Source: Ciceribacter thiooxidans (lineage in GTDB: Bacteria; Pseudomonadota; Alphaproteobacteria; Rhizobiales; Rhizobiaceae). Taken from it: a stretch of DNA of 64,000 nt. The notes beneath the pieces are model-generated. The model did no database searches, was not told the DNA's origin, and was given only the letters and a program-made list of their open reading frames with translations. The DNA is taken from the NCBI RefSeq assembly GCF_014126615.1, contig NZ_CP059896.1:1746501-1810500 (forward strand), read 5' to 3'. Positions 53,487 through 62,691 of the stretch are shown here, piece after piece (position 1 is the stretch's first letter; every line of letters begins with the position of its first letter). Position numbers and translations under genes: made by a program.

Positions 53487-54851
53487 TTATGAGCGCCCAT
53501 CGGCCACCGGCAGGACGACCCTGAACTCGGCGCCACCGTCCTTCGAGCGCCCGGCGGTGATCGTGCCGCCGAAATCCTCGATGATAGTGAAACTGATCCA
53601 GAGGCCGAGCCCGGTGCCCTCGCCGACCGCCTTGGTCGTGAAGAAGGGCTCGAAGATCTTGCTCATGTCCTCCTCGGCGATACCCGGCCCGTTATCCGCG
53701 ACGGTGATCTCGATCGCGTGATCCAGCCGTCGTGCGGCGAGCTGTACCCGCGCACCATCTCGCCCTTCGACGGCATGGAGGGCGTTATCGGTCAGATTGA
53801 CGATCACCTGGTGCAACTGCCCCTCATGTCCCTCGATGACGAGGTCCGGATCGCCGTCGACGACAATTTCGGCCTGCGCGTTCTTCGCTTTGGCCGCCAG
53901 GTGGGCGGAATTGCGCAAAAGCCGGCCGACATCGACCGCCTGGCGCTCGCCGGCCTTGCTGAAGGAGAGCCGCCGCAGGTTCTTGACGATGTCGCTCACC
54001 CGGTTGGCACCTTCGATCGTACCTTCGAGCAGCGATCCGACATCGGCGGTGATGGCATCGATCTTCAGGCTCTTGCGCAGCTCGGCGAGCCGTTCCGGCG
54101 CTTCACCGCGATGAATGGCGTCGAGATAGAAGATCAGGTTCTTGCGGTAGCGGTCGAGCGTATAGATGTTGCCGTAGACAAAGCTGATCGGATTGTTGAG
54201 TTCGTGGGCGACGCCCGCGACGAGGCGGCCGAGGCTTGCCATCTTCTCCTGCTCGATCAGCCGGCGTTGCGCCTGCTGCAGGTTCATGTGGGCGCGATGC
54301 AGTGCCTCGTAGGCCTGCTTCAACTCGCTGATCGGACGCCCGGTCAGGACCGCGCCGATGCGGCGGCGGCCGGCATCGAACAGTGCCGCACAGCGGATGG
54401 CGAGGCATTCCTCGTGGCCGTCGGCTGCGACGAGGTGCAGATCGCCCTCCATGACGTTGCCCTGGTGTCCGGCGGCGATCAGCCTTTCCGCCTGCGGCCG
54501 GTCGCGTTCAGCGAGATAGCCGAAGATTCGGCTTCCGAGCACCGCCTTCTCCTCATGCCCGGTCAGCTTCAGGAATGCGGGATTGACCTTCTTGATGCGG
54601 CCGTCGGCGCTGCAGGCGATCAGGACGTCCGATACCGACGCGATGACGCTCGAAATAAAGGTCTGTGCCTCCTCGAGCTCGGCATTCTTGCGCTCGAGGT
54701 CGGTCTCGTTGCGCAGGAGCTCGGAATAGACCTCGTCCATCCGACGGATGACGTCCACCCACATGGCTTCACTCGCCTGGTCGAGTTCCATCGCACCTCG
54801 AACGGAGCCTGTTCCATTGGAATGTCCGGGCATTGCCTCAGTCGGCGTCAT
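53487..54851 (-). CDS. hupT: Hydrogenase two-component sensor histidine kinase HupT/HoxJ
   Basis: This 454-residue soluble kinase has no transmembrane segment. An N-terminal coiled coil (about 40-65) precedes a PAS domain (about 68-175), a dimerisation/phosphoacceptor domain with His216 in GVAHELNNPISF, and an HATPase domain with DNGPGIAEED and GTGLGLW. HupT/HoxJ normally phosphorylates HoxA/HupR and is inhibited by an H2-sensing regulatory hydrogenase. The ATG at 54851 has AGGACG upstream and overlaps hoxA by 14 bases. It is the last gene of the hydrogenase cluster. No regulatory hydrogenase genes separate it from hoxA here. Confidence 0.87.
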   Translation of the reverse strand: MTPTEAMPGHSNGTGSVRGAMELDQASEAMWVDVIRRMDEVYSELLRNETDLERKNAELEEAQTFISSVIASVSDVLIACSADGRIKKVNPAFLKLTGHEEKAVLGSRIFGYLAERDRPQAERLIAAGHQGNVMEGDLHLVAADGHEECLAIRCAALFDAGRRRIGAVLTGRPISELKQAYEALHRAHMNLQQAQRRLIEQEKMASLGRLVAGVAHELNNPISFVYGNIYTLDRYRKNLIFYLDAIHRGEAPERLAELRKSLKIDAITADVGSLLEGTIEGANRVSDIVKNLRRLSFSKAGERQAVDVGRLLRNSAHLAAKAKNAQAEIVVDGDPDLVIEGHEGQLHQVIVNLTDNALHAVEGRDGARVQLAARRLDHAIEITVADNGPGIAEEDMSKIFEPFFTTKAVGEGTGLGLWISFTIIEDFGGTITAGRSKDGGAEFRVVLPVADGRS

Positions 54852-56307
54852 CGTCGTCCTGGCCACGTCGCAGATCGTATCGTTCGAGTTTGCTTCGCAA
54901 ACCAACGCGCGACAAGCCCAATTCGTCCGCCGTGCGGCTGATATTGCCGTGGTTGCGCTCCAGGCTCGCCTGGATTGCCACCCGTTCGACGTCCGCGACG
55001 ATGTCCTTCAACTGCTTCACCCCGCAGTCGTTCACACCGTTCGGTTTTCGCTCGAGCACACCCACGATTTCCGGTGACAGCAGTGACGGCTCCAGCGGTG
55101 CATTTTCGTCGGACAGCACCACCATTCGCTGGATCTCGTTGTGCAGTTCGCGGACATTGCCCGGCCAGTGATAGGCATTCATGAGATCGAGCGTGCGCGG
55201 GTGGAAGCCGGGAACCTGGCGGTTGAAGGACTGGTTGATCTGCATGAGCATCCGCGCGGCGATGACCGGGATGTCCTCGGCGCGCTCCTTCAACGCCGGC
55301 ATGTGGATCGGGAAGGCCGCAAGACGATAATAGAGGTCTCGGCGGAAGCGGCCGGCAGCCACCTCGGCGAGAAGGTCGCGATTGGTCGCGGCGATCACCC
55401 GGACATTGACCTTGCGCGGCCGCTGCGCGCCGAGCGGACGGATCTCCCCCTCCTGCAGCACGCGCAGGAGCTTCACCTGGAAGGCGGGCGAGGTTTCGCC
55501 GATCTCGTCGAGGAAGATCGAGCCGTTGTCGGCGAGTTCGAAGAGGCCGACGCGATCCTGATAGGCGCCCGTGTAGGCCCCCTTCTTGCAGCCGAAGAGT
55601 TCGCTCTCCAGCAGATCGTCCGGCAGGGCACCGCAGTTCTCGACGACGAAGGACTGGTCGGAACGGGCCGATTCCCGGTGGATGGCGCGTGCGAGCAGCT
55701 CCTTGCCGGTGCCCGAGGCGCCGGTGATCAGCACCGAAACGTCGTAGCGCGCCGCCTGTCGGGCGAGCCGGATCGAATGGACGAGCGGGCTACCCGGCGT
55801 ATGGACGATCCGGTCGAAGCCAAAACTCTTCTGGGCGTTGCGGCGCTTGTCGGTGACGACTTTCTCCAGCCGGTCGCTCGCCGGCTTCACCTCGACATTC
55901 ACCTCGCCCGCCGCATGTTGCAGCCGCCAGAGGCTGGCACTCTCGCGCAGGCAGGTCAGCAGTTCGTCCGGGTTCCAGGGCTTGGTGATATAGCGATAGA
56001 TGCCGGCCTTGTTGACGCCGTCGATGATGTCTTCCGAGGCGGTATAGCCGGAGATGATGATGCGGATCGTGTCCGGCCAGAGTTCGCGGGCACGTCGCAG
56101 GAACGAGACACCGGATTCGCCCGGCATCCGCTGGTCACACAGGATGATCTGCACCAGTTCGCCGTTGAGAACGGCCTCCGCCTCCTCGGCGTTGCGGGCG
56201 CAGATGACCTCGAACTCGTCGCTCAGGATGCGCTGGATCGCCTCCAGCGAGCGCACTTCGTCGTCGACGACCAGAACGGTCGTGTGGGTATTGATCAAGG
56301 CCTGCAC
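54838..56307 (-). CDS. hoxA: Hydrogenase NtrC-type response regulator HoxA/HupR
   Basis: This 489-residue regulator has a receiver domain (1-125; phosphoacceptor Asp58 in ILCDQRMPG). The AAA+ sigma54-interaction domain contains Walker A GASGTGKE at 196-203, the sigma54 loop as GAYTGA at 243-248 and Walker B FLDEIG. A Fis-type HTH at the C-terminus contains [20 protein letters not shown]. HoxA activates hydrogenase structural promoters, in several species in its unphosphorylated form. The start is a GTG 13 bases inside the end of hypX, so it is cotranslated with the maturation genes. All expected domains are intact. Confidence 0.9.
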   Translation of the reverse strand: MQALINTHTTVLVVDDEVRSLEAIQRILSDEFEVICARNAEEAEAVLNGELVQIILCDQRMPGESGVSFLRRARELWPDTIRIIISGYTASEDIIDGVNKAGIYRYITKPWNPDELLTCLRESASLWRLQHAAGEVNVEVKPASDRLEKVVTDKRRNAQKSFGFDRIVHTPGSPLVHSIRLARQAARYDVSVLITGASGTGKELLARAIHRESARSDQSFVVENCGALPDDLLESELFGCKKGAYTGAYQDRVGLFELADNGSIFLDEIGETSPAFQVKLLRVLQEGEIRPLGAQRPRKVNVRVIAATNRDLLAEVAAGRFRRDLYYRLAAFPIHMPALKERAEDIPVIAARMLMQINQSFNRQVPGFHPRTLDLMNAYHWPGNVRELHNEIQRMVVLSDENAPLEPSLLSPEIVGVLERKPNGVNDCGVKQLKDIVADVERVAIQASLERNHGNISRTADELGLSRVGLRSKLERYDLRRGQDDDDAD

Positions 56308-57986
56308 CCTGCGCCCCCCTGTCTGCCACCGTCGCCGGCGCGGTGAACGGCCAGCGTCGCCGGCGTTCTCGACTTCGCTATCTTATGGATAAAATTGAAC
56401 CGCGCCACATGGTAGCTCGGATCGAAGCCGTAGAAATTGCGCCGCATGCGGGCAAGCTCCTCGGCCCGGTAGGCAGAGAGCGGTTTTTTCTCCTCGTCCG
56501 CAGCGAGCCGCGCCCGCTTCGCCGCAATCCGGTCATCGAGATCCGGTGCCGCGGCAAGCGCCTTCGCCGCCGTTCCGAGCGCTTCGAGCGCCTCCGCCCG
56601 TGCCCTCGGCAGCCGGCAGCTGCAAAGGCCGAGGCTCTCTGCCTCCGAAACGCCCATCGGCAATCTCGCCTGCGTAATCACACGCGCCCGCGTCTCGCCG
56701 ACCCGGGCGGGAAGCAGGTAGGTCCAGTATTCCGACCCGTAGAGATTGCCCATGTCCTTGTAGTGCGGGTTGAGGATCACGCCTTCGCGCATCCAGACCT
56801 CGTCGGCTGCGAGCGACAGGAAGACACCGCCGGCACCGGCATTGCCGAGCACGGCGGCGATCACCAGCCGGTCGTCGGTGCGGATGATCGCCTCGACCAG
56901 ATCGTTCATAGCGTTGATGTTGCGCCAGGATTCATCGGCCGGACTTTCGGCGTTTTCGATCAGCGAGAGATGAATGCCGTTCGACCATGCCTCGAAACCG
57001 CCCTGCAGTACAAGGACGCGCGTCGGCCGGGCCACTGCTGTGAGGAAAGCCTGCCGCAGTTCCTCGCAGTCCTCAGAGGACATCGCCCCGTTGTGAAAGG
57101 AAAAGGAAAGGAAACCGACTCCCTCCTCCTCCCGATAGGAGGTCCGCGACGGTGCGGCCAATTCCGGCACGCCCGCCAAGTGATCGGCGAGGAGCATCGC
57201 GGCCGGCAGTTTCAGCTGCTGCACGCCCGGTTCCCGCAGATGACCGAGCCACAGCGCGCCGTCGGCAAAGGCAATCGCGACCGCATCGCCGCTTCGTGCG
57301 ACGACCGTGCCCGCAGGACCTGAACATTCCTCGGCAGGGCGCGCGTCATAGGCGCGAAACGTTCGCCCGGCGATCTCGATCATCGCGCCGGGGTCTCCGT
57401 CGGAGGCGTGGACGATCCGCAGTGCCTGCACGACCGTCATTGTCGAAGGATCGAGCGCGCGACGTTCCCGCGGCACCGACGGGCGGAGACAACCCTCGCC
57501 ATCGTTCGCCTCCGCAAGCGGTGTTCGGTTTCCCGCCGCGATCCGCCCGATCGTCTCCAGCACGCAGGCGGTGGCGGCATCGGTCACCTCCTCGCGGTAG
57601 AGATCGGACTTGCGGGCCTCATGCATAGGGAACTCCCGAAAGGCCCACACCGGACCGGCATCCATCGCCTCCCGGGCCTCGACGAGCGTGACACCCCAGA
57701 CGGGCTCATCCTCGAGAATCGCCCAGTCGAGCGCATTCGGTCCCTTGTCGCCGCGAATACCCGGATGCACGATCAGGCAGAGAACGCGCGACCAGATATC
57801 CTCCGGGATCGCCCGTTTGAGGAACGGCGCGACGATCACGTCCGGGGAGAAGAGATCCACCGCCTCGCGCGTCCGGTCGTCGTGGATGTCGAGTTCGACC
57901 GAGACGACGTGTCCCGCCTCCCGAAGCTCTACATGAAGACGCTGAGACAACGAATTGAAACTATGACATATCAGCAGGATGCGCAT
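56295..57986 (-). CDS. hypX: Hydrogenase maturation protein HypX (HoxX)
   Basis: This 563-residue two-domain enzyme has an N-terminal formyl-tetrahydrofolate transferase-like domain (LIVHPGIRGDKGPNALDWAI) and a C-terminal crotonase-like domain (VLQGGFEAWSNGIHLSLIE, then VLGNAGAGGVFLSLAADE and ILNPHYKDMGNLYGSEYW). In characterised homologues the formyl group goes to CoA and formyl-CoA is decarbonylated to CO, the active-site ligand, allowing hydrogenase maturation in air. It follows hypE by 5 bases and overlaps hoxA by 13. Confidence 0.93.
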   Translation of the reverse strand: MRILLICHSFNSLSQRLHVELREAGHVVSVELDIHDDRTREAVDLFSPDVIVAPFLKRAIPEDIWSRVLCLIVHPGIRGDKGPNALDWAILEDEPVWGVTLVEAREAMDAGPVWAFREFPMHEARKSDLYREEVTDAATACVLETIGRIAAGNRTPLAEANDGEGCLRPSVPRERRALDPSTMTVVQALRIVHASDGDPGAMIEIAGRTFRAYDARPAEECSGPAGTVVARSGDAVAIAFADGALWLGHLREPGVQQLKLPAAMLLADHLAGVPELAAPSRTSYREEEGVGFLSFSFHNGAMSSEDCEELRQAFLTAVARPTRVLVLQGGFEAWSNGIHLSLIENAESPADESWRNINAMNDLVEAIIRTDDRLVIAAVLGNAGAGGVFLSLAADEVWMREGVILNPHYKDMGNLYGSEYWTYLLPARVGETRARVITQARLPMGVSEAESLGLCSCRLPRARAEALEALGTAAKALAAAPDLDDRIAAKRARLAADEEKKPLSAYRAEELARMRRNFYGFDPSYHVARFNFIHKIAKSRTPATLAVHRAGDGGRQGGAGCRP

Positions 57987-57991
57987 AGCGG

Positions 57992-59038
57992 TCAGCAGAT
58001 GCGCGGCAGCTGCTCGCCCGACAGCCAGTCGACGATCCTGCCGCCACCGAAAGACGTCTCCATCTGCACGAAGCAGTGCTCGTCCGAGACCGCGTGGCCG
58101 ATGATCGCAGCGTCCCGGCCGAGCGGATGGTTTCGCATCGCCGCGAGGATCGCCTCTGCTCCTTCGGGTGCAACGACCGCCACCAGCTTGCCCTCGTTGG
58201 CGACATTCAACGGATCGAGCCCGAGAAACTCACAGGCCGCGGCTACCTCCGGCCGCATCGGAATGCCATCCTCGTCGATCCGGAAACCGACCTTCGACTG
58301 GTTGGCGATCTCGTTCAGCGTCGCCGCCAGACCTCCGCGGGTCGGGTCGCGCATCAGCCGGAGATGTGCCCCGCCGGCCCCGACCATGGCGGCCGTCAGC
58401 CCATGCAGCGCCGCCGTGTCGGAGACGATGTCGACCTCGAACTCCAGGTTCTCGCGCTTGGACATCACCGCCACGCCGTGCTCGCCGATCGAGCCGGAGA
58501 CGATGACTGCATCCCCCGGACGGGCGGCATCCGAGCGCAGGTCGAGACCCGGCGGAACCACGCCGACGCCGGCCGTCGAAATGAAGACGCCGTCCGCCTT
58601 GCCGCGCTCGACAACCTTGGTATCGCCGGTGACGATCGGCACGCCTGCCTCACGCGAGGCTTCCCCCATGGTCTCGGCGATCCGCGCGAGGTCGGCGAGC
58701 GGAAAGCCTTCCTCGATGATGAAACTTGCTGAGAGATAAAGCGGCGTGGCACCTGCCATGGCAACGTCGTTGATGGTACCGTGAACGGCCAGCGAGCCGA
58801 TATTGCCGCCGGGGAAGAAGAGTGGCGAGACGACATAGCCGTCCGTGGTCATCACCATACGCCCGGCCGGCACCTGGAAGGCCGACTGGTCGTTGCCGGC
58901 GCGCAGCCAGTCGTTGTCGAAGGCCTTGTGGAAGATGCCCTCGATCAATTGCCCCATCGCCCGGCCGCCGGCACCATGGGAGAGATCGACCAGACCATTC
59001 CGGATGTCGAGCTTACGCCTGTAGGCTTTCAGAACCAT
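57992..59038 (-). CDS. hypE: Hydrogenase maturation protein HypE
   Basis: This 348-residue AIR-synthase-fold enzyme ATP-dependently dehydrates the thiocarbamate on its C-terminal Cys to a thiocyanate, the cyanide donor. The N-terminal segment contains DLSHGAGGRAMGQLIEGIF, and the C-terminus ends in the obligatory PRIC. The ATG at 59038 lies 2 bases before the end of hypD. A GTG two codons upstream overlaps the hypD stop as GTGA and is an alternative start. Confidence 0.96.
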   Translation of the reverse strand: MVLKAYRRKLDIRNGLVDLSHGAGGRAMGQLIEGIFHKAFDNDWLRAGNDQSAFQVPAGRMVMTTDGYVVSPLFFPGGNIGSLAVHGTINDVAMAGATPLYLSASFIIEEGFPLADLARIAETMGEASREAGVPIVTGDTKVVERGKADGVFISTAGVGVVPPGLDLRSDAARPGDAVIVSGSIGEHGVAVMSKRENLEFEVDIVSDTAALHGLTAAMVGAGGAHLRLMRDPTRGGLAATLNEIANQSKVGFRIDEDGIPMRPEVAAACEFLGLDPLNVANEGKLVAVVAPEGAEAILAAMRNHPLGRDAAIIGHAVSDEHCFVQMETSFGGGRIVDWLSGEQLPRIC

Positions 59039-59040
59039 GT

Positions 59041-60198
59041 TCACGCGACAGCCCTCCCCGCATTCGCTTCCTTTGCCTTTTCCCGGAAGCGGCCATAGGT
59101 CCAGTGGGCGGCGCAGGCCCCTTCCGACGAAACCATGCAGGAGCCCATCGGCGTGTCCGGCGTGCAGACGGTACCGAAGAGCTTGCAATCGGCCGGGCGC
59201 TTGACGCCGCGCAGGATCGCGCCGCACTCGCAGGCCGGGTTGTCGCTCGCCGCCGGCGTTTCAAGGTCGAAGCGCTTCTCGGCGTCGAAGCGGGCATATT
59301 GCGCGCGCAGCCGCAACGCGCTGTAGGGCACCTGCCCCAGCCCGCGCCACTCGAAGCTCTCCTTGAGTTCGAAATAGGTGGCGACCTCGGCCTGCGCCTT
59401 CTCGTTGCCGAAGATGGTGACGGCGCGGATATACTGGTTTTCCACCTCGTGGCGGCCGTCGTTCACCTGCTTCACCAGCATCAGGATCGCCTGGATCACG
59501 TCGAGCGGCTCGAAGCCGGCAACGACCACCGGCTTGCGGAACTCCTCGGCGAAGAATTCGTAAGGCTCGGTGCCGATCACCGTGGAGACGTGAGCGGGAC
59601 CAATGAACCCGTCGATCTTGACCGTGCCGAGTTTGCGGACATCCGGGCTTTCGAGGATGTTCTGGATCGCCGCCGGCGTCAGGACATGGTTGCAGAAGAC
59701 GGAGAAGTTCGGCAGATCCCTGGCGATCGCCATCTTGATCGCCATGGCGGTCGGCGGCGTCGTGGTCTCGAAGCCGATTGCGAAGAACACCACCTCTCGC
59801 TGAGGCTCCTGCTCGGCGATGCGGATCGCGTCGAGCGTCGAATAGACCATGCGGATATCGGCGCCGGCGGCCTTCGCCTTCAGGAGGCTCGATCCCTCCG
59901 AGCCCGGCACGCGCATCAGGTCGCCATAGGTACAAAGCGTGATTTCCGGGCGCATGGCGAGCGAGATCGCCGCATCGATCCGGCCGATCGGCAGCACGCA
60001 GACGGGACAGCCCGGCCCGTGGATCATCCGCACATTGGCCGGCAACAGGTCTTCAAGGCCGTAGCGCGAGATCGCGTGGGTATGACCGCCGCAGAACTCC
60101 ATGAAATGGTAGGACCGATCTGGATCGGCGAGCGCGGTGATCTGCCGGGCGATGTCCTTGGCCAGTCGGCCGTCACGATATTCGTCGATGTACTTCAT
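59041..60198 (-). CDS. hypD: Hydrogenase maturation protein HypD
   Basis: This 385-residue iron-sulfur scaffold assembles the Fe(CN)2CO unit with HypC. Motifs are FMEFCGGHTH (Cys36), GPGCPVCVLP (Cys64 and Cys67), and the C-terminal [4Fe-4S]-ligand region NPACECGAILRG, DCKLFGTVCTP and GSCMVSSEGACAAHW. The ATG at 60198 overlaps the hypC stop as ATGA. Confidence 0.97.
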   Translation of the reverse strand: MKYIDEYRDGRLAKDIARQITALADPDRSYHFMEFCGGHTHAISRYGLEDLLPANVRMIHGPGCPVCVLPIGRIDAAISLAMRPEITLCTYGDLMRVPGSEGSSLLKAKAAGADIRMVYSTLDAIRIAEQEPQREVVFFAIGFETTTPPTAMAIKMAIARDLPNFSVFCNHVLTPAAIQNILESPDVRKLGTVKIDGFIGPAHVSTVIGTEPYEFFAEEFRKPVVVAGFEPLDVIQAILMLVKQVNDGRHEVENQYIRAVTIFGNEKAQAEVATYFELKESFEWRGLGQVPYSALRLRAQYARFDAEKRFDLETPAASDNPACECGAILRGVKRPADCKLFGTVCTPDTPMGSCMVSSEGACAAHWTYGRFREKAKEANAGRAVA

Positions 60199-60422
60199 GC
60201 CGCCGCCCCTTCTGCCGCCTGCCGGATCAGTTCCAGCGTCCGTTCCGCCTCTTCCGGCTCGATCTTCGCGAGCGCATAGCCGACATGCAGCACGAGATAG
60301 TCTCCGGGCTGAACGTCGTCGACGAGGGCGGTCGAAATGACCTTCGAGACCCCATCCAGCGTCACCCTCGCCATCTCGCCGGGAAGCACTTCCTTCACCT
60401 GAACGGGTATCGCAAGACACAT
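60195..60422 (-). CDS. hypC: Hydrogenase maturation chaperone HypC
   Basis: This 75-residue OB-fold chaperone begins MCLAIP, whose Cys2 binds the iron unit after Met removal. It also keeps the conserved His46 in VLHVGYALAKI. It carries iron from HypD to the large subunit precursor. It is translationally coupled to hypD by a 4-base overlap and sits 2 bases after hypF. Confidence 0.97.
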   Translation of the reverse strand: MCLAIPVQVKEVLPGEMARVTLDGVSKVISTALVDDVQPGDYLVLHVGYALAKIEPEEAERTLELIRQAAEGAAA

Positions 60423-60424
60423 GC

Positions 60425-62689
60425 CTACGGCTCCTCCACTTGTGTTCTGTCGTTCGCGACGACGTGCCGCGCAAAGGCCGCCTGGCCGAGTGACAGGCCA
60501 CCATCACCGGCGGGCACCGCCTGCGGCAGCCAGGTTTCGATGCCGGCAGCCGAGAGCCTTGCACGAAGGCCCTCCGCGAGCCTTCGGTTGGCGAGGCAGC
60601 CGCCGGAAAGCACGACGCGGTCGAGTCCCTCGGCCCTCGCGGTCGCGAGCGTCCATTCGGCAAGCCCGGCGACGAGCGTCGCATGAAAAAGGCTGGAAGC
60701 GTCCACTCCCTTGAGCCCTCGCTCGGCCATTCCTATCAGCAGCGGCCGGAAGTTGACGACACCGTTCTCGACCCGGTAGCCCCCGGTATCCGCCTCCACC
60801 TCGCGCGCAAGAGCCTCGAACTCCATCGCCGCCTGTCCTTCGAAACTCTGAACCATGCGGGTCCCGGCGATCGCCGCCGCCGCATCGAAGAGCCGGCCGA
60901 GGCTAGACGTTTCGGCAACACGCATGCCGCCTTCCAGCATCGCTGCAAGCCGCCCCGCCTCCGGCAGGTGGCCGAAGGTTTCCCGGGCGAGATCGCCGCG
61001 TCCGGCAGCGACCAGCGCGCCGACGCCCATCCGCCAGGGTTCACGCGCCGCACGGTCGCCGCCGGCGAGCGGCAGCGTCGCGAGATGACCGGCACGCCGC
61101 CAGCAGCAGCCGTCGAGCATCAGCAGTTCGCCGCCCCAGATGCCGCCATCGGCACCGTAACCGTGGCCGTCGAGGGCAAGCCCCAGCAAGGCGCCCTCCA
61201 GCCTGTGCTCGGCCGCGACCGCCGCGACATGGGCGACATGGTGCTGCACGCGCACCAGCGGCAGGCCGATATCTTCGGCAAGCCGGACCGAGCGGAAATC
61301 CGGATGCAGGTCGCAGGCGGCGTATTCCGGGCGGATTGCCAGAATGCGGCAGAGATGCTCGACCGCTTCGCGCTGGAAACGAAGCGTCTCGGCATTGTCG
61401 AGGCCACCCACATGCTGGGAGAGGAAGGCCTCGCGGCCGCGAGTCAGGCAGACCGTGTTCTTGAGGTCAGCACCGAGCGCGATTACCAATGGACCGTCCG
61501 AACCGAGGTCGACCGGCTCCGGCACGAAGCCGCGGGCGCGCCTCAGGAAGGCCGGGGCACCGGCCGCGACTTGCATTACCGAATCATCCGCCCTGACGAG
61601 GATGTCGCGGTCATGGGTGACGATAAGGTCGGCGATCGTCGCGAGCCGGCGCTCCGCGTCCTCGTTGGAGGCAGCGAGCGGCTCGCCACCCGGATTGGCG
61701 CTCGTCGCCACCAACGCAACCGGCTCTCCCGGAAATCGCCGCGACAGTTCGTCGAACAGCAGATGATGGACCGGCGCATAGGCGAGCATGATGCCGATAC
61801 GGGAAAGACCGGGCGCAATTCCCGCCGGCAGCCTGCCCCGCCGATCGACGAGCACCACCGGACGGGCAACACTCGACAGCAGGTCCTCCTCCGCCGCGCT
61901 CGGAGCGGCGAAGCGGCGCGCCGCTTCGATATCCGCGACCATCACCGCAAAGGGCTTCTCGTCGCGGGCCTTTCGCCGGCGCAGCTCCGTGATCGCCTCG
62001 GCGTTCTGCGCGTGGCACATCAGGTGGAAGCCGCCAATCCCCTTCAGCGCGACGATCTTGCCGTCGAGGAGCGCTTCGGCGATCTCTTCGATCCGGTGGC
62101 TGAGGCGCGGACCGCAAGCCGGACAGGCGACCGGCTCGGCATGGAACCGTCGGTTTTCAGGATCGCGGTAGTCGGCAGCGCAGGCCGGGCACATCACAAA
62201 ACCCGCCATCGACGTCTGCGCCCGGTCATAGGGCAGCGCACGGGTTATGGTGTAGCGCGGGCCGCAATGGGTACAGTTGACGAAGGCGTAGCCGAAGAAG
62301 CGGCTTTTGGGATCGCGCAGTTCCCGCAGGCAGTCCGGACAGGTGGCGGCATCGGCGCCGATCCGGGTTGCCACCTTGCCGCCGCGGCTTTCTGCAATCA
62401 CGAAATCCGCATCGTGACCGAGCGGCCGCTCCTCGACCTCCACCGCATCGATGCGGGCGAGCACGGGTGCCTCAGCCCGCAGCGCCGTGCGGAACTCGTC
62501 GACCGCACCGCCCTCGATTTCGATTAGGACGCCTTCGCTGTCGTTCAACACGAAGCCGCAAAGCCCGTAGCGACGGGCGAGCCCGAAGGCGAATGGGCGG
62601 AAGCCGACGCCCTGCACGACGCCGCGCACCCGCAGGCGGAGCCTGCGCGGCGGCATCGAACGGGAGGAGGCCGGGTTCCGCTGCAGCAT
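60425..62689 (-). CDS. hypF: Carbamoyltransferase HypF
   Basis: This 754-residue enzyme uses carbamoyl phosphate and ATP to carbamoylate HypE. An acylphosphatase domain (VQGVGFRPF at 25-33) is followed by two zinc-finger pairs (Cys117/120, 139/142, 167/170 and 189/192), a YrdC-like domain (about 200-390) and a Kae1-like carbamoyltransferase domain with VQHHVAHVAAVAAEH and LSGGCLANRRLAEGL. All modules are intact and the length is normal for the family. Confidence 0.97.
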   Translation of the reverse strand: MLQRNPASSRSMPPRRLRLRVRGVVQGVGFRPFAFGLARRYGLCGFVLNDSEGVLIEIEGGAVDEFRTALRAEAPVLARIDAVEVEERPLGHDADFVIAESRGGKVATRIGADAATCPDCLRELRDPKSRFFGYAFVNCTHCGPRYTITRALPYDRAQTSMAGFVMCPACAADYRDPENRRFHAEPVACPACGPRLSHRIEEIAEALLDGKIVALKGIGGFHLMCHAQNAEAITELRRRKARDEKPFAVMVADIEAARRFAAPSAAEEDLLSSVARPVVLVDRRGRLPAGIAPGLSRIGIMLAYAPVHHLLFDELSRRFPGEPVALVATSANPGGEPLAASNEDAERRLATIADLIVTHDRDILVRADDSVMQVAAGAPAFLRRARGFVPEPVDLGSDGPLVIALGADLKNTVCLTRGREAFLSQHVGGLDNAETLRFQREAVEHLCRILAIRPEYAACDLHPDFRSVRLAEDIGLPLVRVQHHVAHVAAVAAEHRLEGALLGLALDGHGYGADGGIWGGELLMLDGCCWRRAGHLATLPLAGGDRAAREPWRMGVGALVAAGRGDLARETFGHLPEAGRLAAMLEGGMRVAETSSLGRLFDAAAAIAGTRMVQSFEGQAAMEFEALAREVEADTGGYRVENGVVNFRPLLIGMAERGLKGVDASSLFHATLVAGLAEWTLATARAEGLDRVVLSGGCLANRRLAEGLRARLSAAGIETWLPQAVPAGDGGLSLGQAAFARHVVANDRTQVEEP

Positions 62690-62691
62690 GC

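Noticed and set aside
54838..56307. HoxA as a pseudogene, as reported for some rhizobial hydrogenase clusters
   Set aside because: Receiver, AAA+ and HTH domains are continuous and in frame, with the phosphoacceptor Asp and Walker motifs present.
60683..62527. Plus-strand open frame of 614 codons across hypF
   Set aside because: It is antisense to a complete HypF with all zinc-finger and catalytic motifs, and its composition is low-complexity Arg/Ala/Asp.
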